Of a DNA stretch of 64,000 nt, positions 1 to 13,494 are shown piece by piece; position 1 is the first letter of the stretch, and the number at the start of each line of letters is the position of its first letter. Made by a program: the position numbers and the translations under genes. This DNA comes from Prado023 sp963700475 (GTDB taxonomy: Bacteria; Actinomycetota; Actinomycetes; S36-B12; CAIYMF01), in NCBI GenBank assembly GCA_963700475.1, contig CAVOXR010000015.1, positions 496,001 through 560,000 of the forward strand. The letters are read 5' to 3'. Below the pieces are notes generated by a model. That model was not told where the DNA came from and made no database searches. It saw only the letters and a program-made list of their open reading frames with translations.

Positions 1-969
1 CGTCCACCCGGTCCAGGACTGCGGCACCTGGACCAGTTCGGAGGTGGCCACGCTGGGCACCCAGGCGGCCTTGGGCTTCGCGTACCCGACATGGGTCCCC
101 GTGCGCCTGGGCATCACGTAGTCGTTGGTCCCATAGGGCTCGCCCAGGGTCACGAACGGCCAGCCGTAGTCCCGCCCGCGGCGGATGAGGTTCAGCTCGT
201 CGCCGCCCCTGGGACCGTGCTCGGTCTCCCACAGCCTGCCCAGGCGATCCCGGGTCAGGCCCTGGCCGTTGCGATGTCCCTGGCTGATGCGGACGGCCTT
301 CCGGCCCTTCTGGATCAGGAGCACGGAGCCGAGCTGTCCGCGAGCCTTGCGGTTGTCGATGCCCGGGTAGCCGAGGTCGCCGAGGGAGACATAGGCCCGC
401 GTGTTGGAGATGCGCACAAGCTTGCCCGAGGCATGCTGGATGTTGGCCGGGGGCACGCATGGCTTCGAGCGGAGGACCTTCGCAGTGCGCAGGATGCGCG
501 GCTGGGCATCCAGGGAGACATCCACCTCGTTCACCGCGAGGCGCACGCACCTGCGGCCCGCCACGTACTCGGGGAAGGACACGAACAGCCGCGCCCGAGC
601 GCCCTTGGTGGACATGACCTCGATGTCGGTCGGGGCGAACCGGGCGTCGTCCAGGCGCTGGTCCCGCCGGATCAGCCGGCCGACATCCTGCAGGGCTCCC
701 GTGGTTGGGTCCACAACCAGGAGTCGCGACCCGTCCGCGCCGCCACCCAGCAGCATCCGGCCGTCCGCGAGTGCCGCGGAAGTGGGTCCGCGGGTGCCGC
801 CGGACGAGTCCCGCACGACGGACCCGGCGATTGGGATCCGAGCGACCTGGACCTCGCCGACCGTGCTGGCCAGTGCGGTCGGCGGCGCATCGGCCGGCAG
901 GACCACGGCGGCGGCAGCAGTGGCGGTCCCCGTGGCGATCACCAGGGCGGGCAGCAGGAGGCGGACCAT
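1..969 (-). CDS. PQQ-type soluble aldose sugar dehydrogenase-like protein, 3' end off window
   Basis: The minus strand is open from an ATG at 969 to the window edge (323 codons), so the C-terminus is missing. It starts MVRLLLPALVIATGTATAAA, a plausible signal or lipoprotein-less export sequence. Further on it has GHRNGQGLTRDRLGRLW followed by TEHGPRGGDELNLIRRG and YGWPFV. These are the hallmark strings of the GSDH/YliI family of beta-propeller sugar dehydrogenases, which oxidise aldoses in the periplasm or outside the cell with PQQ. Start choice: a -10-like TACCCT ends 7 nt before the ATG and there is no Shine-Dalgarno, so a leaderless mRNA is likely. It is divergent from gltB. PQQ use is inferred from family only; some actinobacterial members may bind no PQQ. 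Confidence 0.8.
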   Translation of the reverse strand, partial: MVRLLLPALVIATGTATAAAAVVLPADAPPTALASTVGEVQVARIPIAGSVVRDSSGGTRGPTSAALADGRMLLGGGADGSRLLVVDPTTGALQDVGRLIRRDQRLDDARFAPTDIEVMSTKGARARLFVSFPEYVAGRRCVRLAVNEVDVSLDAQPRILRTAKVLRSKPCVPPANIQHASGKLVRISNTRAYVSLGDLGYPGIDNRKARGQLGSVLLIQKGRKAVRISQGHRNGQGLTRDRLGRLWETEHGPRGGDELNLIRRGRDYGWPFVTLGEPYGTNDYVMPRRTGTHVGYAKPKAAWVPSVATSELVQVPQSWTGWT

Positions 970-1131
970 GTCGTCGAGGGTAACGGCGATCCCCTGAGAG
1001 CACACCACCTGCCCAGATGCCCTATCCTTTCCGCCAGGTGGGCCAACGTCGTCCCACCGACCTCAACTCCCGCACCAACCGCGTCCTCGCGGCCTGCTGG
1101 AGCAGGCCGGTGATGACGTTGAGGAGCCGAC

Positions 1132-5662
<4,531 letters not shown>

Positions 5663-5670
<8 letters not shown>

Positions 5671-7117
5671 CCCCAAGGGCTTCCTGACCACCCCGCGCGA
5701 GCTGCCAGCCCGGCGACCCGTGGACGTCCGGATCCGGGACTGGAAGGAGGTGTACGAGCCGTTCGGCGCCGACCACCTGGAGAAGCAGGCGGGCCGGTGC
5801 ATGGACTGCGGCATCCCGTTCTGCCATCAGGGCTGCCCCTTGGGCAACCTGATCCCGGAGTGGAACGACCTCGTCTGGCGCGACGACTGGCGTGAGGCCG
5901 CCGAGCGGCTGCACGCGACGAACAACTTCCCGGAGTTCACCGGCCGGCTCTGCCCGGCCCCGTGTGAGACCGCCTGCGTCCTTGGCATCAACGCGGACCC
6001 GGTGACCATCAAGCAGGTCGAGGTCTCGATCATCGATCGCGCCTGGGAGTCCGGCTGGGTCGTCCCGGCCGCCCCGGATCGGCTGTCCGGCAAGCGCGTG
6101 GCGGTCATCGGATCCGGCCCCGCCGGGCTGGCCGCGGCCCAGCAGCTGGCCCGCGCCGGTCACACGGTGTCGGTCTACGAGCGGGCGTCGAAGATCGGTG
6201 GCCTGCTTCGCTACGGGATCCCCGAGTTCAAGATGGAGAAGCGCCACCTCGACCGGCGACTGGCGCAGATGGAGGGCGAGGGGGTCACGTTCCGCACGGG
6301 GGTGGAGGTCGGTGTGGACCTCACCCTCGCGGACCTGCGCCGCCGCCACGACGTGATCCTGCTGACCATCGGCGCGACTGCCGCGCGAGGGCTGCCGGTG
6401 CCGGGTGCCGAGCTCCCCGGGGTCCACCAGGCCATGGAGTACCTCCCACTGGCCAACCAGGTGGTCGAGGGGACGCTCCCGGAGACGCCGATCCACGCAT
6501 CCGGCAAGCACGTGGTCATCATCGGCGGCGGCGACACCGGAGCGGACTGCCTGGGAACCGCGCACCGACAGGGCGCTGCCAGCGTGACCCAGCTCGAGAT
6601 CCTGCCCACCCCTCCGGCCACCCGGCCGGAAGCCGCCCCGTGGCCGACCTACCCGATGACCTACCGGGTCACCTCGGCCCACGAGGAGGGCGGTGAGCGG
6701 GTCTACTCCGTGAGCACCAAGGAGTTCCGCGCCGATGCGTCGGGCAACCTGCGGGCGCTGCTGCTCGTGGACGTCGAGATGGTCGACGGGCGCTTCGTCG
6801 AGGTCGAGGGCAGCGAGCGGGAGCTCCCCGCGGACCTGGTGTTCCTGGCCATGGGCTTCACCGGGCCGGAGAAGGGCCCCTTGGTCGAGCAGTTGGGCGT
6901 CGCCCTCGACGAGCGTGGCAACATCCGCCGGGACCAGCACTACGCCTCCAGCGTCCCCGGGGTGTTCGTCGCCGGGGATGCCGGCCGCGGCCAGTCCCTG
7001 ATCGTCTGGGCCATCGCCGAGGGCCGGGCCGCCGCCGCCGCCGTGGACGCGCACCTGATGGGTTCGACGACGCTGCCCGCCCCGATCCCGCCGACAGCCC
7101 GCCCGCTGGTTGTCTGA
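5663..7117 (+). CDS. gltD: Glutamate synthase small subunit
   Basis: 484 residues, FAD- and NADPH-binding beta subunit that passes electrons to GltB. The N-terminal adrenodoxin-reductase-like part carries the two cysteine clusters for 4Fe-4S centres: C46, C49, C54, C58 and C97, C101, C105. A Rossmann FAD site VIGSGPAG lies at about 148-155 and a second dinucleotide site IIGGGDTGAD lies in the C-terminal half. It starts at GTG 5663 inside the end of gltB (8-nt overlap), with GAGGAG upstream. All parts of a functional subunit are present. Confidence 0.96.
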
Positions 7118-7124
7118 CCAGTCG

Positions 7125-7153
7125 TTGACAACCCCGGGTCGCGGGAGCATCGT
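7125..7153 (+). promoter_or_regulatory. Candidate sigma-A-type promoter
   Basis: A perfect -35 TTGACA (7125-7130) is followed after 17 bp by CATCGT (7148-7153), a weak -10. Transcription would begin near 7160, about 23 nt before the ATG of the small membrane gene. It lies just after the gltD stop. Seen directly; activity is inferred. Confidence 0.5.
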
Positions 7154-7182
7154 CAGGGTCACGGCGACGGAAGGGGCTGCTC

Positions 7183-7434
7183 ATGGGAAGCCAGTGGAAC
7201 AACGACCTGCACCGGCGCCAGGAGACCGACGATGTCGGGTTCTTCCGGATCTCGGGCAGCCGCCTGTCCGGGCGTCGCAGGTGGATGCCGTTCCGGACCC
7301 CTCTTGGGCTGCTCGTCCTGGGCATCCTGCTGACGCAGTACGGGCCGGTGCCTGGTCTGGGTGCGCTCCTTGTCCTCGGCGCGATCGGAGGACTCCTGGT
7401 GGTCGCGCTGCTCGCCTTCATGGGAACCAGCTGA
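7183..7434 (+). CDS. Small membrane protein, unknown function
   Basis: 83 residues. The first 35 are polar and basic (MGSQWNNDLHRRQE...); the rest forms two closely spaced hydrophobic helices (about 41-55 and 59-79) with a GPVPGLG turn. The start ATG has a GGAAGGGG ribosome site 7 nt upstream and a good promoter at 7125-7153. I do not recognise a named family. It sits between gltD and a TPR-AAA ATPase with no overlap to either, so it is probably a separate transcript. Confidence 0.7.
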   Translation: MGSQWNNDLHRRQETDDVGFFRISGSRLSGRRRWMPFRTPLGLLVLGILLTQYGPVPGLGALLVLGAIGGLLVVALLAFMGTS

Positions 7435-7509
7435 CGGGGGTGCCGAACTGCCCTCGGGGTGACCTCCGGCCACGGGGACCGATACCGGCGCAGCGGGTAG
7501 CCTCAAGGA

Positions 7510-8736
7510 GTGGACGTCGCCCGACTGCTCGACAGCTTGCGCCGGGCCGTCGCCCGGGAGCCAGGTGACGACGTCCTGCGTGCCCATCTCGCCGAGCTGC
7601 TGGTCGGTGAGGGGCTGGGCCAGGAGGCGGTGGGACACCTCGGCCAGCTCCTGGCTGAGGACCCGGGCAACGTGGACTACCAGGAGCTGATGCGCGAGGC
7701 GATGGGTGGACCCTCTGCGTCCGCGCAGAACGCCCCCGCCCAGGGCTCCTCGGCCCCGCCCACCCATCCGGCGTCGCTGGGCCCGCGACCCACGGACCCG
7801 AACTTCGACTGGGGCGCCGCTGAGGACGACCTCACGGGCGGGCTTGCGCACGAGCCGGTGGAGACCAAGCTGCGGCTGTCCGACGTTGGTGGGCTGACCG
7901 AGGTCAAGGCGCACATCGACGCGGCGTTCCTGACCCCGCTGCGCAACCCGGAGCTGCGGGCGCGATACGGGGCCACCCTGCGTGGCGGCTTGCTGCTCTA
8001 CGGCCCCCCCGGGTGTGGCAAGACCTACCTGGCCAGGGCCGTTGCCGGAGAGCTCGGCGCACGGTTCATTGCGGTCGGGCTCTCGGACGTGCTCAGCCGC
8101 TGGATGGGCCAGAGCGAGAACAACATCGCCGACCTGTTCGCCTACGCCCGGGCCCAGGCGCCGTGCGTGCTCTTCTTCGATGAGATCGACGCGCTCGGTC
8201 GCTCCCGCTCCGGGCTGGGTCGCTCGGCCTCGGCCCTGCGGGGGGTCATCAACCAGCTGCTCTCCGAGCTCGATGGCGTGGCCAGCGAGAACGAGGGGAT
8301 CTTCGTCCTGGGTGCGACGAACGCCCCGTGGGACGTCGATGGTGCCCTTCGCCGGCCCGGCCGTTTCGACCGGGCGGTCTTCGTGCAGCCCCCGGACGCC
8401 CAGGCGCGGGTGGAGATCCTGCAGATGCATCTGGGTGGGCTGCCCGTGGAGCAGGCGGTCGACGTCAAGCGCCTGGCGGCCAGGACCGAGAGCTTCTCCG
8501 GGGCCGACCTGGCCCACGTGTGCCGCACGGCTGCCCAGTCGGCTCTTGTCGACGCGGCACGGACCGGGTCCTCGGATCGGGCCATCACCACCGGCGACCT
8601 CGAGGCGGCGATCGCTGCGATCACCCCATCGACGGGTCGATGGTTCGCCTCCGCGCGCAACGTCGTCCTGTTCGCCGACCAGGCAGGGGAGTACACGCCC
8701 CTGGCCGAGTACATGAAGGCCCACAGGCTGCTGTGA
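7510..8736 (+). CDS. TPR-AAA+ ATPase (CDC48/Vps4-like)
   Basis: 408 residues. The N-terminal 65 residues look like one or two TPR-type helical repeats (LLDSLRRAVAREPGDD...; HLGQLLAEDPGNVDY). A Pro/Ala-rich linker follows (about 67-100), then one AAA+ module. Walker A is GPPGCGKT (165-172), Walker B LFFDEID (221-227), sensor-1 N271 in GATN, and the arginine fingers are in RRPGRFDR (281-288). This is the classic AAA type that remodels or unfolds proteins; the substrate is unknown. The start is GTG 7510: TAGCCT (7498-7503) ends 6 nt before it, indicating a leaderless mRNA. GTGA overlap with the next TPR membrane gene suggests the two products work together. Confidence 0.85.
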   Translation: MDVARLLDSLRRAVAREPGDDVLRAHLAELLVGEGLGQEAVGHLGQLLAEDPGNVDYQELMREAMGGPSASAQNAPAQGSSAPPTHPASLGPRPTDPNFDWGAAEDDLTGGLAHEPVETKLRLSDVGGLTEVKAHIDAAFLTPLRNPELRARYGATLRGGLLLYGPPGCGKTYLARAVAGELGARFIAVGLSDVLSRWMGQSENNIADLFAYARAQAPCVLFFDEIDALGRSRSGLGRSASALRGVINQLLSELDGVASENEGIFVLGATNAPWDVDGALRRPGRFDRAVFVQPPDAQARVEILQMHLGGLPVEQAVDVKRLAARTESFSGADLAHVCRTAAQSALVDAARTGSSDRAITTGDLEAAIAAITPSTGRWFASARNVVLFADQAGEYTPLAEYMKAHRLL

Positions 8737-9821
8737 CGTCGGACCAATACGCCCTGCCCGAGGCCCTCGTTGCGGCCCAGCGCTGGGACTCCGCGCGTTC
8801 GGCCCTCGGGGAGGCCCTGGCCAGCAACCCCGATGACCCGAGACTGACCGGGCTGCTCGTACGCACGCTGCGCGCACAGGGCGAGCGGCAGGCGGCCCTG
8901 GATGCGTCGCAACGGTTGTTGGCCCTCACCCCCCAGGACCCGTACGCACTGCGCCTGGGAACGCTGATCTGCCTCGACGTCGGCTGGGTCGACGAGGCGA
9001 TCGGGCTCGCCAGGCGTGCCGTCGAGCGGGACCCCGGCAACTCGGCCAACCACCTCGCCCTCTCGCGGGCCTGGGCGAGCTCCACGCGACCCGAGGCCGT
9101 GGCCAACCAGCTGGCAGCTGCCCGCGAAGCAGTCCTGATCGACCCGAACAGCACGGACGCCCAGGTGCAGATCGGCGCTGCGCTGGCCGCCGATGGTGAC
9201 GTCGATGCGGCGCGGGTGGCCTACTTCGAGGCATTGCGGCGCGACCCGGGGAACACCGCTGCCCTGAACAACCTCGCCGTGCTGGAGATGCAGTCGGGCT
9301 CCGCGGCGGAGGCAGCGCGGCATCTGGCCTCGGCGCTGGCAGCGAACCCCCAGGGGACCTCCGCACGGCGCAACCTCGATGCGCTGGCCGTCCTCATCGC
9401 GCGCAGGGCAGGTCGGTGGATGCTCCTGGCTCCCTTCCCGGGGCTGGTGGCGGCCGCGGCCGGCTTCGACCTGCTCGCCCGCATCCTGGGCATCCTTGCG
9501 CTGGTATCCCTGCCCACGGTGGGGTTCCGCTGGTGGAGGGCCCTGACCGGCGGCCAGCGCCAGGCGTTGCGCGGGCTGCCGCGCAGGATGCGCGCGCGTA
9601 CGTGGTTCTGGCCGATCGTCGCCGCGTCGGTGGGCGGTGCGGCTGTGGTCATGGCGGTGTTCCTCCCGAGTGCCGTGACGGCGACGATGGTTGTGGGCTA
9701 CCTGGCGGTCATGACCTACCTGCTGCTCGTGGGAGCGCTGGTCAGCACGCCGGCGCGGGTCATGCGTGCCCGCGCGGCAGGGCGATCCTCGGACGTGGGC
9801 CGCATGCTGGGCGGAGGCTGA
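8733..9821 (+). CDS. TPR-repeat membrane protein
   Basis: 362 residues. Residues 1-215 form about five to six TPR-like helical hairpins, with recurrent A-P-D/N turns such as LSLLALTPQDP-type and DPGNTAALNNLAVL. Residues about 230-340 contain four membrane helices (near 230-248, 250-268, 291-311, 315-338) and a basic C-terminal tail. It starts at GTG 8733, overlapping the ATPase stop by 4 nt (GTGA), so it is translationally coupled to it. The likely arrangement is a membrane-anchored TPR scaffold that presents clients to, or recruits, the TPR-AAA ATPase; this is inference from the gene pair. Confidence 0.8.
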   Translation: MTSDQYALPEALVAAQRWDSARSALGEALASNPDDPRLTGLLVRTLRAQGERQAALDASQRLLALTPQDPYALRLGTLICLDVGWVDEAIGLARRAVERDPGNSANHLALSRAWASSTRPEAVANQLAAAREAVLIDPNSTDAQVQIGAALAADGDVDAARVAYFEALRRDPGNTAALNNLAVLEMQSGSAAEAARHLASALAANPQGTSARRNLDALAVLIARRAGRWMLLAPFPGLVAAAAGFDLLARILGILALVSLPTVGFRWWRALTGGQRQALRGLPRRMRARTWFWPIVAASVGGAAVVMAVFLPSAVTATMVVGYLAVMTYLLLVGALVSTPARVMRARAAGRSSDVGRMLGGG

Positions 9822-9927
9822 GGCCTCGGCACGAGGGGGCGTGCGGTCGCAGGACTTCATCGGCGGTTCACCGGTGGGGAATGCGTTCGACGCGCAGCCC
9901 GGCCGCAGGCTGGTTACTGTTCGTGCC

Positions 9928-11361
9928 ATGCGTCGAGCGAAGATCGTGTGCACCCTGGGTCCGGCTACCTCCTCCTACGAGCAGATCAGGGAGCTCATCG
10001 AGGCGGGAATGAATGTCGCCCGCCTGAACATGTCCCACGGCGAGCACGCCGTGCATGCCGAGTCCTACGCGAACGTGCGCCGTGCGTCCACGGAGCTCGG
10101 TCGCGGGGTCGGCATCGTGGCCGACCTGCAGGGCCCGAAGATCCGGCTGGGGCGGTTCGCCGACGGGCCGGTCATGCTCGCGAACGGCGCGGAGTTCACC
10201 ATCACCGCGGAGGACATCCTCGGTGACGTGACCCAGTGCGGCACCACGCACAAGGGCCTGCCCGGTGACTGCAATCCCGGCGACACGGTCCTGGTCGACG
10301 ACGGCAAGGTCAAGCTCGAGGTGATCGAGGTCGACGGTCCGCGGGTGCGCACCCGGGTGATGGAGGGTGGGCCGGTCAGCAACAACAAGGGCATCAACCT
10401 CCCGGGTGTGGCGGTCAGCGTGCCCGCGCTGTCGGACAAGGACAAGGAGGACCTGCGCTGGGCGTTGCGCATCGGGGTCGACTTCGTGTTCCTGTCGTTC
10501 GTCCGCTCGGCGGCCGACGTCGACGACGTGCACGCGATCATGGACGAGATGGGCCGGCGGATCCCCGTGTTCGCCAAGGTGGAGAAGCCGCAGGCGGTGG
10601 CGAACCTCGAGGGGATCGTCGAGGCCTTCGACGGCGTCATGGTCGCCCGCGGGGACCTGGGCGTGGAGCTGCCCCTCGAGGAGGTCCCCATCGTGCAGAA
10701 GGGCGCGATCCAGATGTGCCGTGAGGCCGGCAAGCCGGTCATCGTGGCGACGCAGATGCTCGAGTCGATGATGGAGAACTCCCGGCCCAGCCGCGCGGAG
10801 GCCTCGGACGTGGCAAACGCGATCCTCGACGGCGCGGATGCGGTGATGCTCTCGGGTGAGACCAGCGTGGGCAAGCACCCGAACCTGGTCGTGTCCACCA
10901 TGGCCAGGATCGTGGACTACACCGAGGAGATGGGCCTCGAGCGGCTGCCCAAGCTGCCGAAGAAGAAGGACATGAGTGTCGGTGAGGCCGTGACCAAGGA
11001 GTCGGTGGATGTCGCCAAGGCGCTGAAGGCCAGCTACCTGATCGCGTTCTCCGAGACCGGACTCAGCGCTCGGATCATGGCGGCGTCGCGGCCGAAGATC
11101 CCCATGATGGTCTTCACGCCGAACGCCGCGATCCGCAGCCAGCTCGCGGTCGTATGGGGGGTCGAGACCTTCCTGGTCCCGCCGGCCTCGCACACCGACC
11201 AGATGGTCGAGCAGATCGACGCCGAGCTTCTTGCCGGCGACCGCGCCCAGGCGGGCCAGTTGTGCGTCCTGATCGCCGGCGTGCCGCCGGGCATCGCCGG
11301 GACCACCAACAGCATGCGCGTGCACACCATCGGAGCAGGCTCCATCGAGCGCAGGCTCTGA
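9928..11361 (+). CDS. pyk: Pyruvate kinase
   Basis: 477 residues, the usual length. It transfers phosphate from phosphoenolpyruvate to ADP at the end of glycolysis. Near the start are MRRAKIVCTLGPATSS and GMNVARLNMSHG; the active-site region contains FAKVEKPQAV and GVMVARGDLGVE, then KPVIVATQMLESM. The frame is open upstream, but the family start and the sequence favour ATG 9928: TACTGT (9915-9920) ends 7 nt before it and no Shine-Dalgarno is present, so the mRNA is probably leaderless. It stands alone between the TPR gene and bldD. Confidence 0.97.
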   Translation: MRRAKIVCTLGPATSSYEQIRELIEAGMNVARLNMSHGEHAVHAESYANVRRASTELGRGVGIVADLQGPKIRLGRFADGPVMLANGAEFTITAEDILGDVTQCGTTHKGLPGDCNPGDTVLVDDGKVKLEVIEVDGPRVRTRVMEGGPVSNNKGINLPGVAVSVPALSDKDKEDLRWALRIGVDFVFLSFVRSAADVDDVHAIMDEMGRRIPVFAKVEKPQAVANLEGIVEAFDGVMVARGDLGVELPLEEVPIVQKGAIQMCREAGKPVIVATQMLESMMENSRPSRAEASDVANAILDGADAVMLSGETSVGKHPNLVVSTMARIVDYTEEMGLERLPKLPKKKDMSVGEAVTKESVDVAKALKASYLIAFSETGLSARIMAASRPKIPMMVFTPNAAIRSQLAVVWGVETFLVPPASHTDQMVEQIDAELLAGDRAQAGQLCVLIAGVPPGIAGTTNSMRVHTIGAGSIERRL

Positions 11362-11429
11362 GCGCACCTCCCCGGGTTGCATCCCTCCCGTCACTCTCCG
11401 TAACGTGGTCCCTGACGTGAGGAGTGGTG

Positions 11430-11918
11430 ATGTCGAACGACTACGCCAAGGCCCTGGGTGCGAAGCTGCGTGCGGTGCGCAACCAGCAGGGGCTGTCGCT
11501 GCAGGGGGTCGAGGCCAAGTCCCAGGGGGCCTGGAAGGCCGTCGTCGTCGGGTCCTACGAGCGCGGCGACCGGGCGGTGACCGTGCAGCGCCTGGCGGAG
11601 CTGGCTGAGTTCTACGGCGTCCCGATGGCCGAGCTGCTGCCTGAGCCGGCATCCACCGCCATCAGCGAGCCGCCTCCGAAGCTGGTCATCGACCTCGAGC
11701 GGCTCGGGCAGGTTCCGGCGGACAAGGCAGGACCCCTGGCCCGCTACGTCGCCGCGATCCAGGCCCAGCGCGGCGACTACAACGGCCGCATCCTGTCCAT
11801 CCGCCAGGACGACCTGCGCACACTGGCTGTGATCTATGACGAGGCTCCGGGGGCGCTGGCCGACCAGCTGGTCGCCTGGGGCGTGCTCAACCCCGACGCC
11901 CGGCGCATCGTCGACTGA
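11430..11918 (+). CDS. bldD: BldD-like c-di-GMP-responsive transcription regulator
   Basis: 162 residues. An N-terminal HTH_3/XRE DNA-binding domain (about 5-70) has the strongly conserved stretch AVVVGSYERGDRAVTVQRLA. The C-terminal domain keeps the BldD c-di-GMP signature: an RGD, then RQDD ten residues later in ILSIRQDDLRTLAVIYD. In Streptomyces these motifs bind a c-di-GMP tetramer that lets BldD dimerise on DNA and repress developmental genes. Upstream GTGs exist, but ATG 11430 has GAGGAG-type spacing (GGAG at 11421-11424). A promoter TTGCAT (11377-11382) - 18 bp - TAACGT (11401-11406) fits. Lying just upstream of pyrR matches Streptomyces order. Confidence 0.93.
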   Translation: MSNDYAKALGAKLRAVRNQQGLSLQGVEAKSQGAWKAVVVGSYERGDRAVTVQRLAELAEFYGVPMAELLPEPASTAISEPPPKLVIDLERLGQVPADKAGPLARYVAAIQAQRGDYNGRILSIRQDDLRTLAVIYDEAPGALADQLVAWGVLNPDARRIVD

Positions 11919-11955
11919 TCCCGCGGGTCCCCGCCAGCCACGCGTCGCAGCCCAT

Positions 11956-12023
11956 TAGGATGGGCCGCGACGTCGACCCCCGACGACCTCCTTTAACGAC
12001 CGTCCCGTGAGGCGGGGAAGGAG
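11956..12023 (+). promoter_or_regulatory. pyr operon promoter -10 and PyrR-binding translational switch
   Basis: A -10 TAGGAT (11956-11961) would start an mRNA near 11968. The leader holds TCCCGTGAGGC (12003-12013), which matches the PyrR binding-loop consensus UCCNGNGAGGY. CTCCTT (11988-11993) can pair with AAGGAG (12018-12023), the ribosome site for pyrR at GTG 12029. The binding loop therefore sits inside a helix that hides the Shine-Dalgarno. In Mycobacterium smegmatis PyrR plus UMP represses translation in this way; the same mechanism is inferred here. A near-copy lies before carB. Confidence 0.8.
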
Positions 12024-12028
12024 TGGGC

Positions 12029-12565
12029 GTGCCCACCCGCGTGCTCGATCAGTCCGACATCACCCGTGCACTGTCGCGGATCGCCCACGAGATCCTGGAA
12101 CGGGAGAAGGGCGCGGAGCACCTCGTCCTTCTGGGCATCCCCAGCCGCGGCGTCCCGCTGGCCCACCGCATCGCTGAGCGCATCGCCGCGATCGAACCGG
12201 GAACCGCCCCACCGGTGGGATCGCTGGACATCACGATGTTCCGCGACGACCTGCGACTGCGCCCGGCCCGCGCGCTGGAGCGCACCGAGGTTCCCGCGGG
12301 TGGCATCGACGGGCGCACGGTGGTCCTCGTCGACGACGTCCTGTTCAGCGGTCGCAGCGTGCGGGCGGCGCTGGACGCCCTGTCCGAGCTCGGCCGGCCC
12401 CGGGCGGTGCGCCTGGCGGTGCTGGTCGACCGCGGGCACCGGGAGTTCCCGATCCGTGCCGACTACGTGGGCAAGAACGTCCCCACATCGCTGCGCGAGT
12501 CCGTGCAGGTGCGCGTCGCCGAGATCGACGGCGTCGACGAGGTCGTCATCGGGGAGGACGCATGA
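12029..12565 (+). CDS. pyrR: PyrR bifunctional pyr regulator / uracil phosphoribosyltransferase
   Basis: 178 residues, usual length. It binds pyr mRNA leaders in response to UMP and has a side activity making UMP from uracil and PRPP. The PRPP motif is VVLVDDVLFSGRS (98-110). The start is GTG 12029, 5 nt after AAGGAG; an in-frame GTG at 12023 lies inside that ribosome site and is rejected. It is first in the operon behind its own binding site, so it is autoregulated. ATGA overlap with pyrB. Confidence 0.96.
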   Translation: MPTRVLDQSDITRALSRIAHEILEREKGAEHLVLLGIPSRGVPLAHRIAERIAAIEPGTAPPVGSLDITMFRDDLRLRPARALERTEVPAGGIDGRTVVLVDDVLFSGRSVRAALDALSELGRPRAVRLAVLVDRGHREFPIRADYVGKNVPTSLRESVQVRVAEIDGVDEVVIGEDA

Positions 12566-13494
12566 AGCGTCACCTCCTCTCGGCGGCCGACCTGACCCAC
12601 GACGACGCGGTCCTGGTCCTGGACACCGCCCGCGAGCTGGCCACGGTCAGCACCCGCGAGGTCAAGAAGCTGCCCACACTGCGCGGTCGCACGGTCGTGA
12701 ACCTCTTCTTCGAGGACTCCACGCGGACCCGGATCTCGTTCGAGGCGGCTGCCAAGCGGCTGTCCGCCGACGTCATCAACTTCTCCGCCAAGGGCTCGAG
12801 CGTCTCCAAGGGGGAGAGCCTCAAGGACACGGCGATGACCCTCCAGGCCATGGGCGCCGACGGTGTGGTCATCCGGCACGGGGCCAGCGGCGCACCGCAC
12901 CGACTGGCCACCTCCGGGTGGATCGAGGCGGCGGTGGTCAATGCCGGCGACGGCACCCACGAGCACCCCACGCAGGCCCTGCTCGATGCGTACACGATGC
13001 GCGATCACCTCGCCGGCGGCGAGGGGGACCTCTCCGGCCAGCGTGTGACCATCGTCGGCGATGTCCTGCACTCGCGAGTGGCCCGTTCCAACGTGCTGCT
13101 GCTGCACACGCTGGGTGCGCACGTCACCCTGGTCGCGCCGCCGACCCTGCTCCCGGTGGGCGTGGAGACCTGGCCCTGCGAGGTGTCCTACGAGCTCGAC
13201 GCCCCGCTGCCCGACACCGATGCGCTGATGATGCTGCGCGTCCAGCGCGAGCGGATGGGCGCGGCGTTCTTCCCCAGCGAGCGGGAGTACTCCCGCCGGT
13301 ACGGCCTTGACGCCCGTCGGGCCGGGATGCTGCCCGGGCACGCGATCGTGATGCATCCGGGGCCGATGAACCGCGGCATGGAGATCACCGCGGAGGTCGC
13401 CGACGGTCCGCGCTCGGTCATCGTCGAACAGGTCACCAACGGTGTGAGCGTGCGGATGGCCGTGCTCTACCTGCTGCTCGGAGGACGCTCATGA
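12562..13494 (+). CDS. pyrB: Aspartate carbamoyltransferase catalytic chain
   Basis: 310 residues. Joins carbamoyl phosphate and aspartate, step 2 of UMP synthesis. The carbamoyl-phosphate site STRTR is at 53-57 (FFEDSTRTRISFEAA), with HPTQALLD in the middle and MHPGPMNRG near the C-terminus. ATG 12562 overlaps the pyrR stop (ATGA) and its own stop overlaps pyrC in the same way. No regulatory pyrI follows, as usual in actinomycetes. Confidence 0.97.
   Translation: MKRHLLSAADLTHDDAVLVLDTARELATVSTREVKKLPTLRGRTVVNLFFEDSTRTRISFEAAAKRLSADVINFSAKGSSVSKGESLKDTAMTLQAMGADGVVIRHGASGAPHRLATSGWIEAAVVNAGDGTHEHPTQALLDAYTMRDHLAGGEGDLSGQRVTIVGDVLHSRVARSNVLLLHTLGAHVTLVAPPTLLPVGVETWPCEVSYELDAPLPDTDALMMLRVQRERMGAAFFPSEREYSRRYGLDARRAGMLPGHAIVMHPGPMNRGMEITAEVADGPRSVIVEQVTNGVSVRMAVLYLLLGGRS

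Noticed and set aside
9766..9927. 54-residue N-terminal extension of pyruvate kinase
   Set aside because: Family proteins start at the MRRAKIVCT-like position; the extension overlaps the TPR gene and lacks a ribosome site.
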